64,000 nucleotides of DNA from Yersinia rohdei ATCC 43380 (GCF_000173775.1 NZ_ACCD01000021.1:1-64000); one strand, 5' to 3'. Counted from the stretch's first letter, positions 19,980-29,378 are shown. Notes: a model not told the origin generated them from the letters alone. A program made the numbers and translations.

Positions 19980-20605
19980 TAATTCTCCCGCGTGTTGGTT
20001 AAACGGATTTTTCGTACCTGCTGACCGACACCATCCAAATCCTGATGGGTGGTGAGTAACACCATGCCGCCTTTGGCCGCATGGGCTGCAAACAGCGCCA
20101 ACAGAGTGCTGACGCCCTGTTTATCAATAGCCGTCAGGGGTTCATCCAGGATCCATAATGGTGCCCGGCTCAACCACAAACGGGCCAGTGCCACCCGCCG
20201 TTGTTGACCGGCTGACAACTGAGATACGGGCAAATCTTCATATCCCACCAAATCAACCTGGGACAATGCTTGCCAGATTGCGGCACTATCAAGATGTTGA
20301 AATACCGACTGATAAAATGCCAAATTCTCAAAAGGAGTCAGTACAGATTTAATACCCGGCTGATGGCCTAAAAAGAGTAAATCCTGATGATAACGAGCGC
20401 GGTCACGGCGGATATTCTCCCCCAACCAATTCACCTGTCCAATATCAGCATCAGCAAGACCGGCTAGAATGCGCAATAAACTGGTTTTACCTGCGCCGTT
20501 TTGCCCCTCGATCTGCACAATCTCCCCCGCAGACACACAGAAACTTAACTGGTGAAATAAGCTTCGTTCATCTCGGATGCAGGTTAAATTTTTCGCTTCC
20601 AGCAT
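19979..20605 (-). CDS. ccmA: CcmA, heme exporter ABC ATPase
   Basis: ATP-binding subunit of the cytochrome c maturation ABC transporter and the first gene of the operon. The 208-residue product has Walker A ([14 protein letters not shown]), the ABC signature ([17 protein letters not shown]), Walker B ([12 protein letters not shown]) and the switch histidine (LLTTHQD). The promoter should lie in the 293 bp shared with divergent yfdC. Confidence 0.96.
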   Translation of the reverse strand: MLEAKNLTCIRDERSLFHQLSFCVSAGEIVQIEGQNGAGKTSLLRILAGLADADIGQVNWLGENIRRDRARYHQDLLFLGHQPGIKSVLTPFENLAFYQSVFQHLDSAAIWQALSQVDLVGYEDLPVSQLSAGQQRRVALARLWLSRAPLWILDEPLTAIDKQGVSTLLALFAAHAAKGGMVLLTTHQDLDGVGQQVRKIRLTNTREN

Positions 20606-20898
20606 GCAGGATTATCTTCCATCGTAGGATTATCAGTTCAGGAAAACCGAATGATAACATAAGGCTTAATCCTTACGTAGCATGGGCCTAACGCTATCCC
20701 TACCCTTATAGAGGTAATATTCGGGTTAAGATCAAACTTCTGTAGAAAAAACCAACAAGACTGAAATTTGACTCCGGTTTTACGACTCTTTTTACTCTAT
20801 GGCGCATCCAGTGATCATCACCAAAAAATCGCGAACAATAATTAGCCACTATGCTTAGTTACTCTTCCTTTATTTTTCTATCAACAGGGAACCCCCTT

Positions 20899-21786
20899 AT
20901 GAGCGATAAATTAAAAGCGGCAAGCGGCGAGCAACAAGAGAAGCAAGAAATTGCTATCAATGAAAAAAACTTTCCCTCCAAGGCCGCAGCCATTCATGAA
21001 ATTATCCGTATAGAGGGTAAAAAAGAGTTAGAACGCGACAGCTTTGCGCTGTTGTGGTCGGCAATTGCGGCAGGCCTTTCTATCGGGGCATCACTGATTG
21101 GTAAGGGTATTTTTCATGCAAAATTACCGGATACACCGGCCAGTTTTCTGCTGGAAAACATCGGTTATACTTTCGGTTTTATTATTGTCATTATGGCTCG
21201 CCAACAACTCTTTACTGAAAATACCGTAACACCCGTTCTGCCGATAATGCAAAAGCCCAGCCGCCAAAATTTCATTCTGCTATTTCGCCTATGGGGATTA
21301 GTATTATTGGGCAATCTGATAGGGACTGGTATAGCTGCTTATTCCTTTATCCATATGCCGGTATTTGACGCTGCAACACGAGCGGCATTTATCAGCATTG
21401 CACAGAGTGTGATGGATAATTCTTCGGGAGAGATGTTTGCTAATGGCATATTTTCCGGATGGATAATCGCCACTATGGTTTGGATGATGCCTTCCGCAGG
21501 TGGTGCCAAGATTTGGGTAATATTTCTAATGACCTATTTAGTCGCGCTATGTGACCTAACTCATATCGTGGTCGGCTCAGTAGAAATATTCTATTTAGTG
21601 TTTAACGGCTCATTACCCTGGCAGCAATTTATTTACCCATTTGCCATCCCGACACTCGCCGGCAATATTATCGGCGGTACTTTTATTTTTGCGTTAATAA
21701 GCCATGCGCAAATTCGCAGTGATCTGGCCCACCAACCGAAAAAAAGTGACAAAGTGGACAGTAACTTGCCCCCATCACACAAATAG
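20899..21786 (+). CDS. yfdC: YfdC, formate/nitrite-transporter-family membrane protein
   Basis: Inner-membrane channel of the FNT family, subgroup YfdC, substrate unknown. From the ATG at 20899 (AGGGA Shine-Dalgarno, 8 nt spacing) the product is 295 residues. An N-terminal charged cytoplasmic region of about 60 residues is followed by six membrane segments, including GLSIGASLIGKGIF and NIGYTFGFIIVIMARQQLFTENTVTPVL, the FNT-type motif. The frame continues upstream but without a ribosome binding site. It lies directly before argW, as in E. coli. Confidence 0.9.
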   Translation: MSDKLKAASGEQQEKQEIAINEKNFPSKAAAIHEIIRIEGKKELERDSFALLWSAIAAGLSIGASLIGKGIFHAKLPDTPASFLLENIGYTFGFIIVIMARQQLFTENTVTPVLPIMQKPSRQNFILLFRLWGLVLLGNLIGTGIAAYSFIHMPVFDAATRAAFISIAQSVMDNSSGEMFANGIFSGWIIATMVWMMPSAGGAKIWVIFLMTYLVALCDLTHIVVGSVEIFYLVFNGSLPWQQFIYPFAIPTLAGNIIGGTFIFALISHAQIRSDLAHQPKKSDKVDSNLPPSHK

Positions 21787-21788
21787 CT

Positions 21789-21822
21789 GCCCACCAATTG
21801 CTGCTATGGGCTGATGTTTTTT
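21789..21822 (+). terminator. Possible terminator of yfdC
   Basis: An imperfect GCCCA / TGGGC hairpin right after the yfdC stop is followed by a run of six T. A separate perfect 14-bp palindrome (TCACCAATTGGTGA) lies at 21845-21858. Position and U-run support termination, but the stem is short. Confidence 0.45.
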
Positions 21823-21959
21823 GCCCATGAATATGACTTATTCATCACCAATTGGTGACAGAGTAACCAAACAGATAGCTAACTGCTTATTATCTGGGTC
21901 AAAATGCGTATAATGCCCCAGCAGCACACTTCATCGGCAGTAAATCTGTTGATAAACAA

Positions 21960-22034
21960 GTCCCCGTAGTTAAACGGATATAACAAGCCCCTCCTAAGGG
22001 CTAGTTACTGGTTCGATTCCAGTCGGGGACACCA
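21960..22034 (+). tRNA. argW: tRNA-Arg(CCU)
   Basis: A 75-nt tRNA with encoded CCA. The acceptor stem pairs GTCCCCG with CGGGGAC. The anticodon loop is CTCCTAA with anticodon CCT, and the T loop is GGTTCGATTCC. The sequence and its position after yfdC match E. coli argW, a known phage and island integration site. No integrase and no repeated tRNA 3' end were found in the 8 kb downstream. Confidence 0.97.
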
Positions 22035-22451
22035 TAACTTCTTCGCACCGCTTCTCACTCAGATTCAAATCATTTAAAAACCCAATAAAAACAAAGATAA
22101 TTTAGCTGTTTATCGTCTCACCACATCTTAATTAGGTTCTCCAGAGCTGATTTTTATCATGGCATTATTTGGTTTGGTATTGAGATACCATCAAATGAGT
22201 GGCTAATCCTAGGGGTCTTACTGTCTATGTACGAATCCTTCCCCTAAGCAGTTTAATCGTGTGCGTTTTCGTCATGAGGCGGTAAAGATAAACATTGTGG
22301 TGAGACAATATTGACTATTTTAATGCTTCAGTCCCCCCTGTTATGGCAACTGCCCCACACTGTTTCATGATCTCCTTAATGCGACAAACCCCTATTATTT
22401 ATATGAAAAAGAGTCAGTAAATTTTCTGCTTTGTTCACTGACTCTATAAAT
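22035..22451. other. Region downstream of argW, no gene; inverted repeat
   Basis: A 417-bp AT-rich stretch with no open frame of note. A 10-bp inverted repeat (TCTCACCACA at 22116-22125, TGTGGTGAGA at 22296-22305) brackets about 170 bp and could be the ends of a small decayed element. The terminator of the downstream hydrolase gene occupies 22405-22445. Confidence 0.4.
22405..22445 (-). terminator. Terminator of the choloylglycine-hydrolase-family gene
   Basis: A perfect 9-bp stem (AGAGTCAGT / ACTGACTCT) with an 18-nt loop lies just after the hydrolase stop. On the minus strand it is followed by five T residues. Confidence 0.7.
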
Positions 22452-23540
22452 TTATTTTTTAATGGTATTTATTGGTTCAAATACTGGCTTGCTGGCATCT
22501 TTAAACTGAGCAAGTGTGTATTTAGAATAATTAATGTCATTATAGCCTCGGACTAACATCACTCCGTTACTCAAGTCAGACATACTAGTCCAGACGGTAT
22601 ATTCTGATTCAGGTTTTGTATTGACCGATTGACTCTCACCCATTACATCGACGGTAATATTTTTAGTCCGATCAAAACGATTCATCACATGCGCTAAGGT
22701 ATTCATTGCCTCGGCTGGAGAGTCGCCTTTAGGGGCATAGGATGAGTAGTATACTGCCCGTACAAAACGTCCAACGGAGGTATCAGAAGAAGGGAGATCA
22801 GAGGTTGCGATACCGCTATCTGGTTGCGTTACCAGGATATTTCCAAGTTTAGCGGATGACCTATCCACATTGGTCAGTTGGCTATAGTTATTCAGGTTTT
22901 TCAGATGCCATGGGAAGTCAGGCCCATTAGTCATCACGCGGGTTGGGTTATCATACACATGAAGTTTTCCATCTAGCACCTCAACAACGATGCTACCGCC
23001 TTTTTTATCATAGAAAGCGTAGTGGAGTGGTGATTTTAAATCGCCAAAGTTTTTCAATACAGGTGACCAAAAATAACCGCTTTCTACTGCTTTTTTAACT
23101 TCTTCCACCGTGGAGAAGCTGGCTAATGCCCATTCACCTATGGCGGTAACCGGAATAACTTTATCGTAATATTTTTCATCCGGAGTGCTTAAGTTTGCCT
23201 CCGGTACCATATTGGCGCTAAATGATAATCCACCGCTGTTTAGCCCCTGGAAAATATTATGGTTATCACCGTCAAAATATATTTCTGTGCTAATAGCTAG
23301 AATTTCATATTTTGCATCATAACTAATACCATTCTTCCCGTTTGGGGCTTTCTTTTGAAAATGGGTATTCTTAGGGTAGTAGGTTATCCATGAAGGAAGA
23401 TCTGCTGTAAGCTCCAGTGTTCTACCATGGTATATATTATTCTGTTTATCTGTAATTGCTAAACTCGAACATGCAACACTTGATAATGAGGTTACTAATA
23501 ATGTTGATAACATACAATTCAATATTTTATTAAACTTCAT
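22452..23540 (-). CDS. Choloylglycine hydrolase / penicillin V acylase family Ntn hydrolase
   Basis: Secreted Ntn-hydrolase of the linear-amide C-N hydrolase family (bile salt hydrolases, penicillin V acylases, some N-acyl-homoserine-lactone acylases). The 362-residue product has a signal peptide; cleavage after SLSSVA would expose Cys24 as the N-terminal nucleophile (CSSLAITDKQNNIYHGRTLEL, with the conserved Arg). The family motif TNGPDFPWHLKNLNNY is near residue 205. Gram-negative secreted members often act as penicillin V or AHL acylases, so bile salt activity is not assured. Low GC and position behind argW suggest acquisition. A Shine-Dalgarno (GGAGA) precedes the ATG. Confidence 0.85.
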   Translation of the reverse strand: MKFNKILNCMLSTLLVTSLSSVACSSLAITDKQNNIYHGRTLELTADLPSWITYYPKNTHFQKKAPNGKNGISYDAKYEILAISTEIYFDGDNHNIFQGLNSGGLSFSANMVPEANLSTPDEKYYDKVIPVTAIGEWALASFSTVEEVKKAVESGYFWSPVLKNFGDLKSPLHYAFYDKKGGSIVVEVLDGKLHVYDNPTRVMTNGPDFPWHLKNLNNYSQLTNVDRSSAKLGNILVTQPDSGIATSDLPSSDTSVGRFVRAVYYSSYAPKGDSPAEAMNTLAHVMNRFDRTKNITVDVMGESQSVNTKPESEYTVWTSMSDLSNGVMLVRGYNDINYSKYTLAQFKDASKPVFEPINTIKK

Positions 23541-23914
23541 TTCACATCTCCTTAATTATTAGATAGCAACTTTAACTTTAAGTATGAATATAACCGCTGA
23601 CCGCCAGAGCCTAAGTCGCACTACGATGCTTCGACTTTCGACTCTCTTTCAGCATAGTTAAGCACCTTGGTAATGGCGCCAATTGTCTAATTTAAGTCTT
23701 GATGATTAGTAAGCTGGATCGCTATTTACCCTCGATTTCCTGACCATAAATTATCTGTAAAAACTTGTTCATTTAAAGTAGTACTAAAACCCGTAATCAG
23801 CCACTAAATATATTAATGTCAAATTCCGAGTATGCTGTCCCTTTAAATCCTTAACTAGGCAGGTTAGGGCTTTTAGCGTTTATAGGATGAAGATAAAAAA
23901 CGAGAAGACTAATT

Positions 23915-24085
23915 CCCACCGAATGTGCATCACCACCCAGTGAAACACCTTAATAACGTGATTGAATGCGACCACGGCAAGCAGAAACAAATAATCAATC
24001 CGCGGTGAGGCTTAAATTCATGAAGTGTAACTTGAGGGCGAGGTTATTCTAAGGGGACAGAGCTTAGAACCCTGTCACAAGAAGT
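23915..24085 (+). pseudogene. Decayed IS6-family (IS26-like) transposase fragment
   Basis: In the frame starting at 23922 the translation reads NVHHHPVKHLNNVIECDHGK, closely matching the conserved C-terminal part of IS6-family DDE transposases (the RNNVIECDHGKLK region with the catalytic Glu). After a stop at 24006 the similarity continues in shifted frames as LKFMK and, after another stop, LRGQ, resembling GFKSMK ... LRKGQ. No N-terminal part, start codon or intact terminal repeats are seen. Only about 170 bp remain. Confidence 0.7.
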
Positions 24086-24214
24086 CTAGGGCTCCCTTAA
24101 CAACAGACTAGGTAAGTGCCTTGGGTTCAGACAACCCTAGTTGGTGTTTACAGGATTAAGCATGGCGGCTTAGCGTGGCACTTCGGACTGGAATCTGCCA
24201 ATAGTCCAACGTTG

Positions 24215-24234
24215 CCTTCTTGGGAAGGGTTTTT
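24215..24234 (+). terminator. Orphan plus-strand intrinsic terminator
   Basis: CCTTC-TTGG-GAAGG followed by GTTTTTC forms a short intrinsic terminator on the plus strand, but no intact plus-strand gene precedes it. It could belong to the decayed insertion element or to a short noncoding transcript. Confidence 0.45.
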
Positions 24235-24242
24235 CTATAAAT

Positions 24243-24265
24243 AAGCGCGGCTTAACGCCACGCTT
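24243..24265 (-). terminator. Terminator of the dgo operon
   Basis: A 9-bp stem with one G-U pair (AAGCGTGGC / GCCGCGCTT on the minus strand) and a 5-nt loop is followed by ATTTAT, about 30 bp after the last gene of the galactonate cluster. Confidence 0.65.
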
Positions 24266-24296
24266 TGATTTAATTGCTGAATACGTTTTCACTAGG

Positions 24297-25247
24297 TTAC
24301 TGCGGAATAGGTGTCACCAACGGCTCACCAGCAAAATAGGCGTTTACATTTTCCAGCACCAGGCGCGACATCTCTTTGCGCGTAGCCCAGGTAGCACTGG
24401 CCATATGTGGAGTGATAACCACATTTTCCCGGTGTAACAACGCCTGCGGGACTTGCGGTTCGTCGGTGAAAACGTCCAGACCAGCCCCCCCGAGTGTCCC
24501 CTCTTCGATGGCTTCAATCAGCGCTCGCTCATCGACTACCGACCCACGAGAAATATTGATCAAAATGCCTTCTGCACCCAGGGCATTCAGCACCTCGCGG
24601 TTAACGAGACTGCGGGTTTCTGCTCCGCCGTTGGTACAGACCACCAGAAAATCACTCGCCTCCGCCAGCGAGAGCAATGTTGCATGGAAGGTGTAATCCA
24701 TGTCGGCAAGTGCGGCGCGATCCGTATAGGCGATCGACATATCAAATGCAGCAGCACGTTTTGCGATAGTACGCCCAATGCGCCCCATGCCAATAATGCC
24801 TAACCGCGCCCCTGAAACTTTACGGGTCCACGGGTAACTGCCCTTCAGCCATGCCCCCTGTTCGATAAAGCGTTGTGCTCCGGGGATCTGACGTGACGTT
24901 GCCAGCATCAACCCCATAGCCAGGTCGGCAACGTCATCCGTCAATACGCCGGGAGTATGGGTCACTGCTATCTCACGCTCTTTTGCTGCGGCAACATCAA
25001 TACCGTCATAGCCCACCCCAAAGTCGCTGATGAGTTCAAGGTTAGGTAGCCGCGCCATAAATTCGCGACTAACCACGGCTTCGCCGTTAGTGAGTACGAC
25101 ACGAAACTCGGCGGCCAACCGGTCAAATTCTTCGGCGGCCATATCGTGGTATTCATACACGTCGTAGAGTTCGTTCAACTGCGCATTTAACTGATCTGGC
25201 AGCGATGCCTGTTTCAATACTTTTTGTTTAACCGCGATATTCTTCAT
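24297..25247 (-). CDS. D-isomer 2-hydroxyacid dehydrogenase (GhrB/hydroxypyruvate reductase-like)
   Basis: NAD(P)H-dependent 2-oxoacid reductase of 316 residues. The Rossmann motif is GMGRIGRTIAKRAAAF. The catalytic triad is visible: Arg in NISRGSVVDE, Glu in DVFTDEPQVP and His in TPHMASATW. It is the last gene of the dgo cluster, 9 bp after the transporter gene, with AAGG before the ATG, so it is probably cotranscribed. E. coli dgo has no such gene. It may reduce a sugar-derived 2-oxoacid, but the substrate cannot be read from the sequence. Confidence 0.85.
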   Translation of the reverse strand: MKNIAVKQKVLKQASLPDQLNAQLNELYDVYEYHDMAAEEFDRLAAEFRVVLTNGEAVVSREFMARLPNLELISDFGVGYDGIDVAAAKEREIAVTHTPGVLTDDVADLAMGLMLATSRQIPGAQRFIEQGAWLKGSYPWTRKVSGARLGIIGMGRIGRTIAKRAAAFDMSIAYTDRAALADMDYTFHATLLSLAEASDFLVVCTNGGAETRSLVNREVLNALGAEGILINISRGSVVDERALIEAIEEGTLGGAGLDVFTDEPQVPQALLHRENVVITPHMASATWATRKEMSRLVLENVNAYFAGEPLVTPIPQ

Positions 25248-25256
25248 AACGAGACC

Positions 25257-26573
25257 TTAGTGTTGCGATAACGATGAGACTGACGATTTTGTCGCCATTA
25301 TCTTGGACGGGCGGCCGACATAGATACCAACGATGCCGCCGATAACCAGTGCCGTAGCAATTATCAATAAACCATAATGGAAACTGCCGGTGACATCCTT
25401 TATTTTGCCCAGTAATGGCGGTAATCCCAGACCGGCAAAGTTGGCAATGGCATTAATGAAGGCGATAGAAGCCGCCGCAGCAACACCCGCTAATTTTTCG
25501 GTCGTTACCGCCCAGAATATTGGGGTCAATGCGAAGTTAAAACCAACGGTCAATACCAGCATAATATAGGCAATAAAGAGGTTACTGGTGTATATCGATG
25601 CGGCCAGCAGTAAGCCGGAAATAATCAACGGCACCCCCAGATGCAACGAGCGCTCTTTGGTCAGATCCGAATGACGTCCATTTACGTACATAAAGAGAGC
25701 TGCAAAGGCAAAAGGAATAGCCGACAAAACGCTAATAACGAAATTGCTCTGTTCGGTAACTACACTTTTAATAATTAACGGCAGGAAGAGCGTAATGCCA
25801 ATTGAGCAAAATGCTTGTAAGAACCACACCAGACTCAATAGCAATACCACTTTATTCCTGAGCGCACTGGCCCATGAATGATGTTTGCCAACGTCTGCGT
25901 CACCATTCTCTTGTTGTAACGTGGTGTTCAGCCATTTTTTCTCGTCCGCACTCAGCCAGGTGGCATGGTTTGGTGAATCCGGCAGGCGTAACAGCACCAG
26001 GCAGCCGAGAATGATGGCTGGGATACCTTCCATCGCAAACAGCCAACGCCAGCCCGCGATATCGGCAATACCGTGCATATTGAGAATACTTCCCGAAATC
26101 GGTAATCCAATCACTGATGCCAGCACCGATCCCATATAGAAGAACGACATAGCACGGGCACGGTTGCTCTTAGGAAACCAGCAGGAGATATAGTAGATAA
26201 TCCCCGGGGTAAACCCGGCTTCCGCCATACCAAGTAAAAAGCGCATCACATACAATTGTGTCGGCGTCTGAACCAATGACATCCCAGCGCTGACAATCCC
26301 CCAAGTAATCATGATGCGCGCAATCCAGATGCGTGCACCAACCCGAGTCATAATGACGTTACTGGGTATTTCAAAAATGATGTAGGAGATATAGAACATA
26401 CCTACACCCAGGCCATACATACTGGCAGACAGGCCCAAATCGGCATTCATTTGTAGTGCCGCAACGGATATATTGGTTTTATCCAGATTGGCAACAAAGT
26501 AGCAAATAATAATAAAAGGTATTATTTTTGCGTTTAATTTTTTTAGTGTTGTAGAGCACAGATCGATGTTCAT
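25257..26573 (-). CDS. MFS transporter, anion:cation symporter (ACS) family, probable sugar-acid uptake
   Basis: Twelve-helix major facilitator of 438 residues. N-terminal YFVANLDKTNISVAALQMNADLGLS and GMAEAGFTPGIIYYISCWFPKSNRARAMSFFY are typical of the ACS family (tartrate, phthalate, galactonate and related transporters). It occupies the dgoT position, but the sequence does not resemble E. coli DgoT as I recall it, so it looks like a non-orthologous replacement. The ATG at 26573 has an AAGGTG Shine-Dalgarno; upstream frame extension is ignored. A 162-bp AT-rich gap separates it from dgoD. Confidence 0.85.
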   Translation of the reverse strand: MNIDLCSTTLKKLNAKIIPFIIICYFVANLDKTNISVAALQMNADLGLSASMYGLGVGMFYISYIIFEIPSNVIMTRVGARIWIARIMITWGIVSAGMSLVQTPTQLYVMRFLLGMAEAGFTPGIIYYISCWFPKSNRARAMSFFYMGSVLASVIGLPISGSILNMHGIADIAGWRWLFAMEGIPAIILGCLVLLRLPDSPNHATWLSADEKKWLNTTLQQENGDADVGKHHSWASALRNKVVLLLSLVWFLQAFCSIGITLFLPLIIKSVVTEQSNFVISVLSAIPFAFAALFMYVNGRHSDLTKERSLHLGVPLIISGLLLAASIYTSNLFIAYIMLVLTVGFNFALTPIFWAVTTEKLAGVAAAASIAFINAIANFAGLGLPPLLGKIKDVTGSFHYGLLIIATALVIGGIVGIYVGRPSKIMATKSSVSSLSQH

Positions 26574-26735
26574 TATTATCACCTTAATGAGTCTATCCCT
26601 AGTTTCAGGGCATAAGATGGCCACTCCACTCAATGTGGATTCAAAAACAAATATGTGTATATCGATATTTTTATTAATTACTTTATTGATATAGGCTTAC
26701 TGTATATTACTGTTATTTAAAATATAAAGAATAGA

Positions 26736-27884
26736 TTACCATTCGGCGACACTGCCATCTGCATAACGCCAAATTGGGTTGCGCCAATCAGGTGCATTCT
26801 TACTGCGCTCAATCACCAACTCTTCATTAATTTCAACGCCCAGCCCAGGTTTATTTAGCGGATAGAAATGACCATCGGTCATGGTAAAGTCGTCTTTATT
26901 AACAACATAATCCAATAATTCGGCACCCTTATTATAATGGATACCCATACTTTGCTCTTGGAATACCGCATTACGCGCCACAAAATCCAGATGCAGGCAA
27001 GAAGCCAGTGCGATCGGCCCCAATGGGCAGTGCGGTGCCAGCGAAATGTCGTAAGATTCTGCCATCGCCGCAATTTTGAAGCATTCCGTGATCCCACCCG
27101 CGTGAGACAGATCCGGCTGGATAATAGCTAAACCACCGTCGGCCAATACGCGTTTGAACTCAAAGCGCGAGAACATGCGTTCACCGGCGGCAATGGGAAT
27201 ATGCGTTTGCGCGGCCAGCCGAGGATAATATTCGGCCTGTTCGGCCAGTACCGGTTCTTCGATAAATAGCGGGCGGTAAGGTTCAAGCTCTTTGATCAAG
27301 ATCTTCGCCATAGGTGCATTGACGCGGCCGTGGAAGTCAAGGCCGAACTCAATGCTGTTACCGAATGCTTCACGTATTTGCGCCACAACGGCGACGGCGT
27401 CGTCAACTTTACGTGAGTTGTCTATCAAGCCCATCTCTTCGCAACCATTGAGTTTAAAGGTATCGAAACCAATGCCTTTCAACTTTTTAATGCCTTCAAT
27501 CACATCCGCTGGGCGGTCGCCGCCAACCCAACTATAGGCTTTAATCTTGTCACGAACCAGACCACCTAGCAGTTGATAGACGGGAACGCCCAAGGCTTTG
27601 CCCTTAATGTCCCACAGTGCCTGATCGATGCCGGAAATCGCGCTCATCAGAATCGGACCACCGCGATAAAATCCACCGCGATAGAGCGTCTGCCAAATGT
27701 CATTGATTCGCGCCGGATCCTGTCCTATCACATATTCAGACAGCTCATGCACAGCAGCCTCAACACTGCGGGCACGGCCTTCAACAACCGGTTCTCCCCA
27801 ACCGACAATGCCTTCATCCGTTTCTATTTTCAGGAACATCCAGCGCGGCGGCAGCCGGTATGTGGTTAGTTTAGTCACTTTCAT
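26736..27884 (-). CDS. dgoD: DgoD, D-galactonate dehydratase
   Basis: Enolase-superfamily enzyme that dehydrates D-galactonate to 2-dehydro-3-deoxy-D-galactonate. The 382-residue product equals E. coli DgoD in length and is nearly collinear with it: [20 protein letters not shown] at the start, metal ligands in [14 protein letters not shown] and AAGERMFSR, and the catalytic His in LAPHCPLGP. The start overlaps the dgoA stop by 4 nt. Confidence 0.96.
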   Translation of the reverse strand: MKVTKLTTYRLPPRWMFLKIETDEGIVGWGEPVVEGRARSVEAAVHELSEYVIGQDPARINDIWQTLYRGGFYRGGPILMSAISGIDQALWDIKGKALGVPVYQLLGGLVRDKIKAYSWVGGDRPADVIEGIKKLKGIGFDTFKLNGCEEMGLIDNSRKVDDAVAVVAQIREAFGNSIEFGLDFHGRVNAPMAKILIKELEPYRPLFIEEPVLAEQAEYYPRLAAQTHIPIAAGERMFSRFEFKRVLADGGLAIIQPDLSHAGGITECFKIAAMAESYDISLAPHCPLGPIALASCLHLDFVARNAVFQEQSMGIHYNKGAELLDYVVNKDDFTMTDGHFYPLNKPGLGVEINEELVIERSKNAPDWRNPIWRYADGSVAEW

Positions 27885-28498
27885 CGGGTCGATTCCTTAT
27901 AGGCTTTAACAAATGCTTTGGCTTGCTGTGTCGTACGTTCAACTGGCTGTCCGGCACGGTAGAGATCGCTTCCCAACCCTGCACCGATACAACCGGCATT
28001 AAGATAGAGATGTAAATTCTCAGGAGTGATACCACCCACTGCAAAGACCGGAACTTCTGGCGGTAGCACGGCTTTCAACGCTTTGATGTAATCTGGCCCA
28101 AATGAATTAGAAGGGAAGATTTTCAGCGCCTCAGCACCCGCATCCAACGCATTGAAGGCTTCCGTCGCGGTCGCGCAGCCCGGGCAAACGGTCATGCCAT
28201 ACTCCACCGCCAGGCGAATCACTTCCGGCTGAATATTGGGGGTTACCACCAGACGGCTACCCATCGCATTCAGTTCATCAACTTGCGCCGGTTGCAAAAC
28301 CGTACCGGCACCAATCAGCGCGCGATGCCCAAACTCTTTCACCGTTTCACTGATACTGCGCTGCCAGTCAGGAGAGTTGAGAGGGATCTCCACTGCATCA
28401 AAACCAGCCTCCAACAATGCTGTCACATGCGCCTGAACCTCTTGTGGTGTGATACCCCGCAGAATGGCGATCAACGGAAGATCAGTAGTCCAATTCAT
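27881..28498 (-). CDS. dgoA: DgoA, 2-dehydro-3-deoxy-6-phosphogalactonate aldolase
   Basis: Class I KDPG/KDPGal aldolase that splits the phosphorylated intermediate to pyruvate and glyceraldehyde 3-phosphate. The 205-residue product has the family residues: Glu in [20 protein letters not shown], and the Schiff-base lysine in [20 protein letters not shown]. The start lies 17 nt inside the end of dgoK, indicating coupling. Confidence 0.95.
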   Translation of the reverse strand: MNWTTDLPLIAILRGITPQEVQAHVTALLEAGFDAVEIPLNSPDWQRSISETVKEFGHRALIGAGTVLQPAQVDELNAMGSRLVVTPNIQPEVIRLAVEYGMTVCPGCATATEAFNALDAGAEALKIFPSNSFGPDYIKALKAVLPPEVPVFAVGGITPENLHLYLNAGCIGAGLGSDLYRAGQPVERTTQQAKAFVKAYKESTR

Positions 28499-29378
28499 TG
28501 ATAATACTCCTTATTCCGGCCTGGAAAGCGCGGTCGCCCTCCAGCGTTTGCCAGGTCAGCCCGGCAAACTTCAATGCTTGCTGATAACGCACAGTCAATT
28601 TCGGGCTACCAATTAAGGTTATGGGCTTATCTCCAGTGGCGCAGTACTGGCGCTGCATTTGCGCCACTTCATTGCCGATCAACAACCCTGATAGCCATTC
28701 ACTGACAGCGCTTTTATCTAATTGCCCCAATACATGCGCCGCACGGGTCTCAAAAAGACGGCGAATAATGTTGGTTTCTTTGAAACCACTCTCCAGCCCT
28801 TGCTGGAATACCGCCGGATTGGCCTGTTGCTCAGTCAACCCGATACCAATCAGCGATTGCTGCATCAACAAATGGTGGAGTTCGCCCGTCATGACGGTGC
28901 GGAAATCAACTATTTCGCTGCCATCCATCTGTACCCATTTACTGTGCGTTCCCGGCATCAAATACAGTGAGGCCGGACATTCTGTATAAGCACCGATTAA
29001 CTGTGTTTCTTCGCCGCGTATGACATTGCAATTATCCGCGTTGACCACACTCAGACCTGGAATAATCCACGCGTTGAATGGTGTGGCCTGCTCAACTCGC
29101 GTTAACTGCTTGAACAAATCAGTCAGCCGCGTCGGGCAAGGCAGATACGGCACCGTCATCCATCCTGCGTTGCTGCCAACCATTCCTGCCATCAGAACCG
29201 GTACCTGATGAGCTTGCCATGGCAAAAGTGTGTCGCGGAAAACCTGTTCGGGTGTACGGCCATTGAGCCGGGTAACACCCGCTTCTGACTCCAGGTGATC
29301 GATACATTCACCGTTCAGATAGAGCCAGGCGCGCAAGTTGGTCGAGCCCCAGTCAATAGCGATATAACTTTCTCTCAT
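28482..29378 (-). CDS. dgoK: DgoK, 2-dehydro-3-deoxygalactonokinase
   Basis: Sugar-acid kinase that phosphorylates 2-dehydro-3-deoxy-D-galactonate at C6. The 298-residue product starts AIDWGSTNLRAWLY, the phosphate-binding motif of the family, and contains LYLMPGTHSKWVQM and FRTVMTGELHHLL, characteristic of DgoK. The start overlaps the dgoR stop by 4 nt. Confidence 0.94.
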   Translation of the reverse strand: MRESYIAIDWGSTNLRAWLYLNGECIDHLESEAGVTRLNGRTPEQVFRDTLLPWQAHQVPVLMAGMVGSNAGWMTVPYLPCPTRLTDLFKQLTRVEQATPFNAWIIPGLSVVNADNCNVIRGEETQLIGAYTECPASLYLMPGTHSKWVQMDGSEIVDFRTVMTGELHHLLMQQSLIGIGLTEQQANPAVFQQGLESGFKETNIIRRLFETRAAHVLGQLDKSAVSEWLSGLLIGNEVAQMQRQYCATGDKPITLIGSPKLTVRYQQALKFAGLTWQTLEGDRAFQAGIRSIINELDY

